Notes under the pieces: model-generated
Told to the model about the DNA's origin: nothing
The model's database searches: none
Seen by the model: only the letters and a program-made list of their open reading frames with translations
Program-made: the position numbers and the translations under genes
Origin: Arabidopsis thaliana
Lineage: Eukaryota > Streptophyta > Magnoliopsida > Brassicales > Brassicaceae
Length of the DNA: 64,000 nt
Reading direction: 5' to 3'
Assembly: GCF_000001735.4 (NCBI RefSeq)
Contig: NC_003070.9
Coordinates: forward strand, 20,197,971-20,261,970
Shown here: piece after piece, positions 20,737 to 32,606 of the stretch
Numbering within the stretch: the first letter of the stretch is position 1
Layout: each line of letters begins with the position of its first letter

Positions 20737-23382
20737 TGTCTTCAAATCTTTACTTCAATAAACTAAATGTCCAAACCAACAAGTCCAGTCATAAATCATA
20801 TGATATTATTCATGATCCACATAATCAACAAATACAAGAGAGAAATGATACCAAAAGATTATAAAAGCAATCCTAAAACACAGATTCCAGGTTCAATGAC
20901 ACAGTAAGATTGTTTCATGATCTAAAGGGTTCCAAAAGATTCAAACTTTGAACATGGCTAGAACTTACACAACATGCAAACAAAAACTAAAATCGACAGA
21001 TTAAATTTCTGAGTTTGAACAGATAAAAAAACTCATCAAATCTCATTGAACTTAATGATCCAAGAAAACAGAGAAACCAACCAAAAGATTTTTTTCTCTC
21101 ATAACTCAAAAATTATTATTTTTAATTATATCATCATAAGTAGAAACTGAGCAACCAAATCATAACATCACTACCAAATAAATTAAGCGAACAAGAAGAG
21201 AGAGAGAGAGAGAGAGACCTTTGGTGCTTTGGATTTGGTAAGAAGAGATGGAGAGAAAAAGAAGTTAAGTAATAAGCTTGAGATTATGATGATGATGATG
21301 ATGATGAATGATGATGATGATGCATGTCTCCTTCCTCAGAACATGGTTGTTTCTTTCTCTTCACTATCTTTCTCTCTCTTCCTCTGTCTCTGCAAATTGG
21401 GTATTGGCTATGGCTTAAAAGACTAATCTTGACTCCTTTTCTCTTTTTTTTTTTTTAATTATGGTTTTCTTCTCTCAACAAATGCATATTTATTCACACA
21501 CAATTTATTAAATATTTTAAAATATTATTTTGTTTCCATTTCTGAATTTATTTGCAGAGTTTGACATTTCTATTTGTGGTATTTTTTCTTATCTTTGTTT
21601 ATATTGTTTATGTTTCAAAAATTAAGTATATCGAATCAAATCGTGTCACGTAGTGCTTTTATAATTTTCAAATCAGGTTTAGTTTTATTACAAAACAAAA
21701 TAGAAATATGTAGGCAACAATAAATAATAGAAAAATCTAGTAAAAGATAGATATAAATTTAGAAGTGTGACGCGTGTATAATCTAGACAAGGCTAGAAAT
21801 ATATCTAAATATATAAATGATAGTATTAAAATGTTAGGAAGGAAAATAGAAGACAAGAAAAACCAAAGTAAAAATGTTTATGGTAAATATTTCCATTTAT
21901 TTCAAAGATGTTTAACACCTTTATTTTTATGTTCATATCAGTGATGTTTTATCAATTTATATGCGATTCTATTCAGCATATATATTACAAGGTTCAAAGA
22001 TTCTAAATAATATATAGAGGGTATCTGAAGTATCATATTCCTTAATTGTTTCATAACAAAAATGTGCAGAATTCTAAAACATTGTTTATATAGTTGAAGA
22101 TATGTAATTATGTATTATCTAAGCGTACTTTTTTTTTCTGTCTTTTTGTTTTTGTTTTTGTTTAAGAAGGTGTTTTTTTAATTTAAAAAGCAAAAGTTTA
22201 AGTGGAAGGTTGTCAACATCTCTTTATAGCGCAATCAATATAGTAGCATTTAAGCGAATAAATTAAAAATATTTTATATTTGTAGTTGGGGTAATTGATA
22301 TTATTGCAAGTCAAGCAAAGCAAAGCAAAGCGAAAGAGCCCTTTTTCACATTTCTTGATGCAGCTTCCCCAACACAAAGCAGCAATGAATCGTAATTTCT
22401 GCACTATCTCTCTGCATTTAATCCACAACTCTGAATAGTAATTATAAGGAAGACAAAAAAACACTATAAATACACTCCAAAAGAAAGAATATAGTATATA
22501 GCAACATTTCTATTTCTTGGACACCTATTTGTAGTTCACTACAATGACACTTTGTTTAACTAGTAATAATTGAAGTAATACGAGACTTTGTATTGTGGGG
22601 AAGATTAATTGTTGTTTGCTACACGTACCTTTTACTTATTTGCTTTAGAGAAAAGAAATGCGTAACTATCATGCTTCGAACGAGGGAAGTTACAGGTGTT
22701 ACTTCAAATATTATTATTATATATCAACAGTATCTAGAAGTTCTTAGAAATCAATTATTTGATTTACCTATGTTTATGTTTATAGACTTACTTAAACTAA
22801 TATTTTCAAACACGACAAAGTTAATATTTTCGAATCTCCCCTAACCTCGATCCTTAACACACCGCAATAAGATTTATATGCATTTTAGGACAAGACAAGA
22901 CTAAACCCATTATTAATCTAATAGTTCCAAATTTTAAACATTACGCTTTCAAATCCAATCATAGACGCACTCCACTTTTTCCCTACCATGTCTTAACACG
23001 TATATGTAAGATTGAACTACAATCGTTGATTTTCCTTTTCACAAATGAAAAAGTTTTTTTTCCTACCTAACTGTTTTTATATAAATAAAACAAACTCCAC
23101 ACAGAATATGTCATACAACTAAAAGATTTAACGTTAAAGTTTGAATAGGGAGACACAACAGAAGTGAATAAAGAAATGAGATCAGCACGAATCTAATGTA
23201 AAATCTAGTCTAATACCTAAACAAACTAAATCACCATCACATCAATTGTGTTCATTTTAGAATAAAAATGAAAAGATTCGGTGCTTTGGAAATAAATAAA
23301 AATAAAGTACATTAAATGAAACCAATTCCATCAGCTCGAGACCTTCTCTTGTGCCACCACCATTCATGGTTTTGGCCAAAAG
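20737..23382. other. NF-YA5 leader and promoter; CID3 3' flank
   Basis: 20737-21420 holds the spliced NF-YA5 leader, with GA repeats (21198-21219) and a (GAT)n run (about 21286-21322). 21420-22900 is AT-rich promoter-like DNA with an AAGCA-type short tandem repeat at 22312-22331. From about 22950 the CID3 3' side begins. No coding exon seen. Confidence 0.55.
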
Positions 23383-26300
23383 CTAATAAGAGTCTCTTCC
23401 TTTGTATGGCATCTCCTGCAATAAAATCAAAGATGTCAGCAAAATCTAACTCTGTTGATCATTTTTTTTTTGTAACTAGACAAAACAAGAATTTTGAAGT
23501 AAAGTAGTAAACCGGTTGGTATGGCGTTGGCGGCATGAACAAGATTGGTCTCTGCTGAGTAACCATCATCGGTTGTGGGTACTGTTTTAACATTGATTCC
23601 AAAATTCAGTCTTACAATAGAGAGAAGGTAAAGAGTTTTCAAGAGTAATGACTATTAATAGCAATAAACAAACCTGTGGACTATTTGGAGAATAATATGT
23701 TTGATTCGGACTAAGCTGTGTTGTATTGTTATACATCATTGGGTGTTGTTGCCCAGGGAATGCTGCTCCCGTCTGTCAATTTTCAACTTAGTGAATCAGA
23801 AACATAATAACAGAGACTTAAAGAGTAATTTAGGCGTTGATCACTAGATAAAGAATAAAGAAAAGTTACTCCGTATCGAATATGTAGTCCTGGCATGGGT
23901 GGAACAGGAGGATAATAGAATGATCCGTCAAAGACTGGAGATTGAGGAGATTGAGGACGTGTTGCTGATGGAGATGGTTTGAAACTCTTTGCGTTAGGGT
24001 TCAGTTTAAATTCCTGGTCGGACCTAATTTCGTTAGTAAAAAGCTTATAGTATTAAGGAGATATTAGATGATAACCTAAGCACTAAGAAAAAAACCTTAG
24101 CATTTGGGTTGAGTGTGGATTTTTCTGATGATAAAGAACCCGAAGAGCTTGGTGACAGTATTGGAAGATTTGATGCTGAGGAAGCTGCAGAGTTTTCTGA
24201 ATTTCTAGAAATGGAGCTTCCAGGCCACCCAGAAGAGTTCTCAGACTTTGCTCTGTCAGAGAGTAGACCGAGTCTTCCATCAATGAAACTTGGCTTCACA
24301 GGTGGTGGTGCATCTTCATTGAGGTGGCAATTAAAAACTTAGTAGGAAATTCAATTGGTATCAACATATAAGATGAAACGGGAGTAGATAGATTCGATAA
24401 GCTGAAGTTGCACATACCTTCAAAACCAGACACTGATTCCTCAGATGGCTGCGTTAATACAGATTGAAGCCAACAGAACAGTGTTATATGTAATGTTCCA
24501 TTAAGCAAATGCCAAATCAACACAAGGTGCGTCGTTTAACTTTATACCTTTTTAAAAAGGGAAGCCCCTAGGAATTTGCTCTTTCTTTGCTCACCAAGCT
24601 GGCTCTCATTCCTATCAGAATGAGTTTCAGAAACTAGTTCAATGAAAGATATTTTGTATGTTCAAAGGGAAAAAGACCTGATGTTGTTTCCTGCAACAGG
24701 AAAATCTTTGGATGGCAGTTCGGACATAAGCTGGCGAGTATGCTTATTTGAGTTCGACCAGCTCTGATCTACCATTTTGTTACTCCGTAAATGCAGGCTG
24801 TCACCCTGAAGGACAAAAAATGGCAATATCACCTATGATTCTCCTAGAAACTACTAGGAGTGAAGAACTCAACCATACCCATGAATCTTCATAGAATTTG
24901 CCAGTTGAAGCAGGTTCCTTGCCATCAGAAGCAGAAGAATCACCAAAAGTCAAATTGTTGCAGCAATCCAATAATATATCTTCTTCTTCTTCTTCATCGT
25001 CTTCATAACACGTATCATCAAATCTATTAGTCGCACAGACCGATGAGTATTTGGTTTCCTCATCAATATCAAACTTTCCACTAAGCTGGAGCCCTCTTTC
25101 CTGTGTAAGATGATTGCACGCATGACCATTAGAGGTGAAATATGGTACAACAATAAAACGTAAAAATTCAGTGTCACATAAGACATCCATAATTCACCTC
25201 TGCTACGTGAATATCTCGGGTATTCTCACCCACAATCTCTCTCGCAATCCTTAAGGCTTGCTCTTCTAGCTCCCTCGTTCCAGGACCTCTCTCAAGTTTT
25301 GTGGTATACAGTTCCTCATCAAAAGTGCTTGTTACTCCAAATAATGTCTTATTGACCTCAAACTGATTCCAGCCCCTACGATATCATCACACACATATAA
25401 GATGTCATGAGAAGTGTCGTTAACCCAGGAAGTGTACATGATGAAAGAATAAGAAAAGAGAACAGGGTTAACTAACTGCGGACAGAGGTCTCACACTAAC
25501 CCGCATGTAATTTTCAATATATGTAAAAAGCTTTTTTATATTCAATTTACTAAGTAAAATGATATTTATTTTGAAAATTACATGTATTATATACTATATT
25601 TCTATTTGATTCTGTATAAAAATTAAACTTAAAGTAAAGAAAAATGAAAATTTTATAAACGACAGGCCTACTCGCAAAACCCACCAAAACCCCATATTGG
25701 TCCAACCAACTGCAAGGCGGTGTAGCCCGCTTACACAACCTAACCAACCAATGGGAGGAATTGAACTGGGATAAATAAATCTATGGCTACTTGTTAGAGT
25801 TAAGAATCAAGAACATGAATAAAATACAAAACTCTTTTTATTAAAAAAAGAATCATAGTACCAAGAATAGAAATCGAGAAAACGATGTTGTCTCCCTCAG
25901 CCTAACCCGATACAACCTCCAAAGCACTTTCTAACTTAGTTCACAAAAGTAAACACAGAGGAAAATGAAATAGAGAAAACAGTTTCTATATCAGAAAACA
26001 GAAATCCTAACAAAAAGGTAAATATCCTACTTTAATGAATAGCATCATTACCTCTTCCAAGGATCATCAAACACATTCTCCAGATCTGAACAGTCTGGAA
26101 CATCTTCATCAGGTACCCAAGGTTTCAGCTCTCTTTCCAAATCAACATTATAAAACTGTGATATCAGAGAGTCTGTCAACAGCTCTAAAGGTTTCTCGCA
26201 CTGAACAGAATCTGAGACGCTATCGCTGGATAGAGGAAGGTCCTAACAAATAGACCAATGACGAAAGAATAATAATGTCAAAACACCAAGTAGTCTTATG

Positions 26301-26949
26301 TTGTTGCATTCATGTGAACATAAAACCCAATCCCATCTGCAAGAAAGGAGTACATACCTTAGCTATAACTTGCACAAGTTCGTCAGCAGGGATTTTGAGT
26401 AGCTTTGAAGATGGCTTGCTGACAGTACGGGATTTGGTTCCTCGTGAATCCCTAATCAAGCATGCCATTTTCAAAATGATTCCTGAAAGTTTCATAGCAG
26501 TTTGTAAGGGATAAAAAAAATGTGACCTCTTCTTATATTATATACCATCTCAAAGGAACAAACAGGTTCTCATTCAGAGCCTTACCAAAATCCTTCTCCA
26601 CATTAGCAGCATGAAATATGCCGCTGTAAACAGATCCATTTTTGAGATGAACTTCTACCTGATGTCCAATATTACAAGTTGTGAAATACACTAACAGCTT
26701 CTGAGAAGGGGTATCCACACTTTCAGCGTCCCAACCGTTTTCTGCACATATGTATCAACAAACAAGAGAACGCAGAACATGATGTTGGTGCTACATCAGA
26801 GTAAAGGTATATATGTATATGTCTCGAAATATATATACAAAACCTGTATTGTCAACAGAAGGCTGTGCGTTATTCATCCATGCCTCCTTTTCAAATCTCC
26901 TGTGTGAAAATCCATTGGATGAAGAACCCGAGTGAAGAACAGGCTTCAT
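23383..26949 (-). CDS. CID3: Ataxin-2-related CTC-interacting domain protein 3
   Basis: Plant ataxin-2-like RNA-associated protein that binds poly(A)-binding protein. Fourteen coding exons: 26949-26844, 26741-26586, 26482-26358, 26242-26052, 25375-25198, 25100-24879, 24805-24678, 24611-24548, 24448-24418, 24313-24096, 24013-23870, 23772-23674, 23581-23513 and 23415-23383, giving 587 residues. An Lsm-type domain (about 45-120) carries KLLVYFTTCNIGHQVEVHL. A LsmAD-type region (about 175-240) holds NQFEVNKTLFGV and ELEEQALRIAREI. An acidic stretch (DDEEEEED) follows. Two overlapping PAM2-like motifs, LNPNAKEFK and LNPNAKSFKP (about 467-487), are the PABP MLLE-domain ligands. The C-terminus is Pro/Gln/Tyr-rich. 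A leader intron separates the ATG from an upstream exon near 27780-27900. Probably At1g54170. Confidence 0.95.
25376..26051. other. Oversized CID3 intron, probable repeat insertion
   Basis: At 676 bases this is by far the longest coding intron of CID3. It contains an 11-base inverted repeat (ATGTAATTTTC at about 25506, GAAAATTACAT at about 25574). On the minus strand it has a B-box-like CCCAGTTCAATTCC (25770-25757) in a GC-richer patch, 25660-25770. This suggests an old SINE-like insertion, but no target-site duplication was found. Confidence 0.35.
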
Positions 26950-28130
26950 AGTTGCTTTAACCTGAAGAAAACGAAAATATCAATAAACGGGTTATTCAAT
27001 AAGATGATAAAGATAACCGTCTCACGGTACGATGAGCCTAATATGCAAACTGGCCCTCCAATTCGCATTCTTGCTGGCATCAAAACTTCTTTTAGATTTC
27101 TTAATGCGATGTAAAAGTTATATTTTTTAGATAGAATGTCACAGTCAATTCCATATTACTAGGGGTTCGTCAACTAAACCCTATACAGAGAAGTAACCTG
27201 AATGTTCTGCACATTCCGAGGGAAAAAAGTATGCTATGAATTATCAATGAACTATAGAACTGAAACCATAAAGTAACTCTGATTATGAGCCATGGGAAGA
27301 ACAACCAAAAACTGCCAATAAGATGTATATTGCTAGCCATTTTCCAGCACAATAGGCATACAACAAAACGTAAAATTAGAAGATTGGTGTTCTATCCACT
27401 AACCAAGGATTTGAATCCCATAACTATTTTGCAATGAAATATGTTACATTGAACGTGATTCAATGTTACGAAAGACACAAACTTGCGCAGGCTTCATACA
27501 TCAAATCAAATAACAAATCATAATCACAGCTCTAAAGAACAAATAACATGACAAACCACAAAAATTCAAATTTACCAAATAATAATAAACAAGACAACTT
27601 TTTGCAATCCAAAGAATAAAATTTTCAATACAAAACGAATTTGGCCTAGACAGAGTACCCAAATGAAACCCTAAATCAACCAACTGAATCACCAACTTCT
27701 CAAAATTTGAATCAAATTAATAATATTTACCTCAATAAAATCAGAATCAGAAGATAGATATCTGGGAAGATAATATTTACCTCAACAAAGCTGGAATCAA
27801 CAGCTTTAAAAATCCAATGCTACGAGGAAACGAGTATTGGTAATTTCCGTCGCGGCGAATTAGGGTTTTCCGACAGAGTTAGGGGTTTACCGGCGAATTG
27901 AGGAGAGAATCGCGGTAAACGGGTCAACAATAAATCTCTAGAGTTGAGATTTTGATTTGATTTTTTTTTCGTTGTTGCAAACTTTTCAATGAATTGAGGG
28001 AATTTAAGGACAGATCGTTGTGTTGTGTATTTACGAGGGTGTGATCACCTACGGATGAGCGTATCATTAAGTTTTTGGGCCTTTTGTTTTGATCCGTTTT
28101 AACTTGTTTGGGCTTAACACCTTTGTTGAT

Positions 28131-28378
28131 ATATTTATCTCAATAACTACTTCTTCACAAGAGATTATATCTCACACGTTTATATCTCAAACATTATTAG
28201 ATTATATCTGAAGAAGTAGTTATTCAAAAGTTAATTAGCTATATTTATCTCAATAACTACTTCTTCAGATATAGTATATCCAAAGAGATTATATCTCAAA
28301 CATTATTAGAATTATCTCAAATTATTTGTCAATTGAGATATATCCAAAGAGATTATATCTCAAACATTGTCAATTGAA
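28131..28378. repeat. Nested direct and inverted repeats
   Basis: ATATTTATCTCAATAACTAC with a further TTCTTCA occurs at 28131 and again at 28241. A 22-base inverted copy of the second lies at 28203-28224, pairing with 28252-28273 across a 27-base loop. GAGATTATATCTCAAACATT recurs near 28287 and 28350, the latter pair flanked by CAATTGA. It looks like a decayed or rearranged small element. Confidence 0.75.
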
Positions 28379-28489
28379 TTTTATAGTTATTAACTTCTTA
28401 CAAGTCTATAATACAAGTAGAGAAAGTTAAGTACTAAGTTTTCATATTAAACAAAAAAAAAACTCTAGATTAGGGTTTAAAAAACAACA

Positions 28490-28765
28490 CGGAACCGACC
28501 CAAAAAATTGGATTCGAAACCAAACCTGAAAATTTAGATCTATCTTATTGGGTCCTAAACTTCTTCTACCCAAAAATTCGAGCTCAACTAGAACCCGAAA
28601 ATAACTAAATTTTATCTAAATTTTATCCAAAGATCAGGGAAATCTGGGTATTTATCCAAAAAATTCAGGTATCAGTTCTAAAAAATGTCTAAAAATTTAT
28701 ACCTACACTTACCCGATCGGGTTTTACCAAAAACTGACTCGCGTACCCAAATGCCCACCCCTACA
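28490..28765. mobile_element. Transposon relic ending in a GGGGTGGGCA-type terminus
   Basis: The right end, on the minus strand, reads TAGGGGTGGGCA then TTTGGGTACGCG, with many GGGTA/CCCGA-type blocks inward. This pattern is typical of abundant non-autonomous plant DNA elements. No matching left terminus or target duplication was found, so the class and left edge are unresolved. Confidence 0.35.
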
Positions 28766-29726
28766 AGATTAACTTTTTGAGAGGGCATGATATGCATTGC
28801 TTGATGATGTGGAAGGTGTACTTAAACTCATAATTAATCAAAAGGCTTAAACTTTCAAGGAAGAGAGAAAAAGGTGGGGAGCAAGTCTATAAAATTTGTA
28901 TTATAGTAATCAAAGCTTTTAGAAATTAAAATGCTAAGGCTTAGTTGCACGCTCTATTAGTATAGTTCTTCGTTTAGACTTTAGACTTTAGAGCAATCAT
29001 TTCACCACTTTGATCACATATTCTTACTTGTTACCATAAAGTTAAGCATAGAGATTAGAGATGACTAATGTGTTTGGCGTTACTGTATATAATAATCAGA
29101 CTTGTGAAGAAATTATTTTCCCAAAAGTAGAAAACGAAAGTGACAAGTGGCACAGAGGATCAATAAGAAACACAGTAGACCACACTCTTAAAGCTTTTTG
29201 CAGTGTCCAACGAACTCAAAAGCCCAACAAATCTCAAAGCCTTTTTATTACTTTTTTCCCAAATCCGCAGATTCTTCTTCTTCAGCTTTGTATTTCTTCT
29301 CCTACAGAGAGAGACAGCGAGAGAAAGATCGATTCTGTCTTTATACAGACATTATCTCCCACTCATTCTCTGTGTCGCTTGAAGCAGCAAGAGAGAGAGA
29401 GAGACTGACAGAGACAGAGTTAAATGCGAATTTATGGGTTTGATCTATACAGATCTGTGTACCCTAATTTATGTCTCTGGCGTAACGGTCATATTTAACC
29501 CCATTTCAATTTGAGCTCTTCATCGCTGCGTTTCTGTGATCTCGGAGCTCTTCCAAGTGTACGTCTTTTTTGCCTCTTTGTATCTGCACAGTGCAAGAAT
29601 TGTGATTTTTGGGTATTAAAGTATCTTCATTTCTAGATTTGATCTTCTGGGTTTTGCTTGAAATGTGATTTGGGTTTCTGGTTTGATCTCATAGGGTTCG
29701 AGTAGTGTCAAAAGAGAAGGTGAGAG

Positions 29727-31758
29727 ATGCTGACGTGTATAGCTTGCACGAAGCAGCTTAACACCAACAATGGCGGATCTACTCGAGAAGAAGATGAAGA
29801 ACACGGAGTTATTGGTACCCCTAGGACTAAGCAAGCGATTAAATCACTGACGTCACAGGTAGATTAATCTTTCTGCTGAGTCACTTTCATGGATTGTTTT
29901 GGTTGCAAGTGAAAATGGCGGGACCATTCTAGTTTCGTTGTTGGTTTCTGTTTGGGAGCTAAGAACAAAAAAAAACATGTTAAAGCATGACTCATATGGT
30001 TTGGTAGAGACTTGACTCTGAGTCTTGAATCAATATTTCTTTTCTTGGTTGAGTTTGAATAATTCTTCAAACATTTATTCCTATGAATTGTCAGTTACTC
30101 TTTTATCTGTAATTTTTGTCAAAGCATGCGTCTTTTGTATGTAAGTAACTAATTATTGTTCATTTCAGCTAAAAGACATGGCAGTAAAGGCTTCAGGGGC
30201 ATACAAAAACTGCAAACCGTGTTCTGGGACAACAAACCGGAATCAGAATCGAAACTATGCTGATTCGGATGCTGCTTCAGATTCTGGAAGATTCCATTAT
30301 TCATACCAGAGAGCTGGGACTGCAACCTCAACTCCTAAGATTTGGGGGAATGAAATGGAGTCAAGGTTAAAAGGGATTTCTAGTGAAGAAGGTACACCTA
30401 CGTCTATGAGTGGTCGAACAGAATCCATAGTGTTCATGGAGGATGATGAGGTCAAGGAATGGGTTGCTCAAGTGGAGCCTGGTGTTCTCATCACATTTGT
30501 GTCATTGCCTCAGGGAGGGAATGATCTTAAGAGAATTCGGTTCAGGTAATCGTTTCTTGCCAATATTGAACTGAATATATGTTTTGTGTTTTCCCATTGA
30601 TCTGCTTTTACTGTCTTGTTACGGCATGTTAGGTTCTGAATTTGGAAATAGTGGTTCTTTTTCTTCTTCTTTTAACACTCATGAGTAGTACAATTGTTGA
30701 TGATATTATTTGTGGGACTACTGTACTGAGAACACTTGTATTGTTTCTGATTCAATTGAAGTCTAGATGACCCTGAGCTTTAACAAGTCTTTCGTTGGCA
30801 ATGGTTTTCATGCTATTGCTGAAATTAAGAAGCACCAGGTTTCCATATTACCGAGACCAGCTTCTGTTGTGGTGCCGTCAAGGATGGGTATTTTGGCCCC
30901 AGAATTGGTATCTCTAGCTCTTGGGGATTTTTTTGTATTCTGCGGATGCTGAGTTTTTTTGTGTTACACGTTAGACCTGTTTCCCTTTGTGGCTAAGCTA
31001 AAAGATGTTTTGGTGATTCGAAGCTAGATGGTAATGTTTTTAAATTGTTACTTCTTGTAGTCGTGAGATGTTTAATAAATGGCAAGCTCAAAAATGGTGG
31101 GTGGAGAATTTCGAGAAGGTCATGGAGTTATACAACGTGCAGTTCAATCAGCAGAGCGTACCGCTTCAAACTCCTCCTGTATCTGAAGATGGGGTAATGC
31201 AATTTCACTATTGAACACACAAATCTATTAATTGACAACCAAAGCGTTATGGGTTATATCTCTCTTTCGGTTATTCAATGGTGTGCCAGGGCTCACAAAT
31301 ACAGTCCGTGAAGGACAGTCCTGTAACTCCACCGCTGGAAAGAGAGCGACCTCACCGCAATATTCCAGGCTCTTCTGGTTTTGCTTCAACCCCAAAGCTC
31401 TCTAGCATCAGCGGAACCAAGACTGAAACATCATCTATCGATGGTTCTGCTAGAAGTAGCTCGGTAGATCGATCCGAGGAGGTCTCAGTGAGTAACGCAA
31501 GTGACATGGAAAGTGAATGGGTAGAACAAGATGAGCCTGGTATCTATATTACTATCAGAGCTTTACCAGATGGAAATCGCGAGCTTAGGCGAGTTCGATT
31601 CAGGTACATAACTGAAGAACCCATTCTGCTATATTACATACTTCTCTTTCTGAACACTGAGACGATGTTTGTAATGTAGCCGAGACAAGTTTGGGGAAAC
31701 ACATGCGAGGTTATGGTGGGAACAAAACAGAGCGCGTATACAACAGCAATACTTGTGA
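29727..31758 (+). CDS. BRXL3: BREVIS RADIX-like protein
   Basis: Member of the plant BRX family, membrane- and nucleus-associated regulators of auxin-related growth. Five coding exons: 29727-29858, 30169-30545, 31061-31193, 31290-31603 and 31680-31758, giving 344 residues in this model. The N-terminus MLTCIACTKQL holds the Cys motif used for palmitoylation. The KAIKSLTSQLKDMA-type segment spans the first splice. Two BRX domains are present: about 148-203 (EWVAQVEPGVLITFVSLP, then RIRFSREMFNKWQAQKWW) and 288-344 (EWVEQDEPGIYITIRALP, then RVRFSRDKFGE), the second ending at the stop. Both domains are split by an intron at the same RFS codon. Stops precede the ATG in frame. Probably At1g54180; alternative splicing could lengthen the linker. 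Confidence 0.93.
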
Positions 31759-32014
31759 CTTGATGATAGATTTACTTAAGTGGAGCAGCTATTAGACAAA
31801 GAACAACAACAGAAGACTTTTATTAACAACAGAAGACTTTTCGGTTTCATTTTTTAGTTATAACTTGATTACTTGAACAAATGCTAAACAAAGACTTTCT
31901 TCTCAATTTTATTGCTTCTTGTTAGATTTAATTAGATAGATCGATATTCAGCAATTCATTTCTGATTTGATAATTTATGGAATACCATAATGCCCCTGCA
32001 TCTCTACAACTCCA

Positions 32015-32606
32015 ATGTTGCAACAGCCACAGGCGCCGATGGCACAGATTTATTCACAGGTTCATGTTTCACATTTTCCCAATGGTATGCCATATCGTCA
32101 GTTCCTCTCTCCAGTCTATGTCCCCCGAATCCCCATGCAGTATATGCTCACCCTTTAAATGGCAATAGCTATGTGCTGATGCCTGGAGGCAGTTCTCATC
32201 CCAGCGCAAATGGACTCAAATATGGAATCCAGCCATTCAAGCAAGTCTCTACAGGGGGCCCAACGGGTTTTGTGGACTTTCAACAACCCCAATGGGTATA
32301 TGTCATCCCAATGGACAGGCAACCAAGAGATCTTTCAGGCCTTCAGTCTTCTCCTCATTACAACATGGCTGGACAAACACCTCACGGTGCTTTAACTCTG
32401 CTCCAGTCCAATCGTCTCATATGCAGTTTCAAGGCGTCTTCCATTCGCCAGAGCCTGGTCCAATGGCGAATGCACACCATAAGGGGCTTGGACTTGGTAG
32501 TAACGCTGGGCTTGGGGTTGCTCCATCTCCTTCTCCAGTTCAAGTCCGTGCCTCCTTATTCATCTTAACTGGCGAGCAAACTTCTCAACAAAGTCTAACT
32601 TGTTGA
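32015..32606 (+). pseudogene. Decayed C-terminal fragment of a GIP1-like (DUF1296) gene
   Basis: Three frames in turn give segments recognisable as the C-terminal part of GBF-interacting-protein-1-like proteins. The first frame (32015-32158) reads APMAQIYSQVHVSHFPNGMP and FLSPVYVPRIP before a TAA stop. A second frame (to about 32390) reads NGNSYVLMPGGSSHPSANG and LQSSPHYNMAGQTPHGA. A third (to about 32560) reads SSHMQFQGVFHSPEPGPMAN. Frameshifts and a deletion separate them. No start, no promoter and no poly(A) tail are seen, so it is unclear whether it arose from mRNA or from DNA. It lies 250 bases after BRX-like 3 on the same strand. Confidence 0.7.

Larger units (their letters stand above)
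26950..29726. other. CID3 leader and promoter, repeat block, BRX-like 3 leader
   Basis: 26950-27900 is mostly the CID3 leader intron plus a first exon near 27780-27900. 27950-28130 should be its promoter. The repeats at 28131-28378 and a transposon-like relic at 28490-28765 follow. From about 29260 the CT- and GA-rich BRX-like 3 leader begins, with a probable leader intron after about 29560. Confidence 0.5.
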
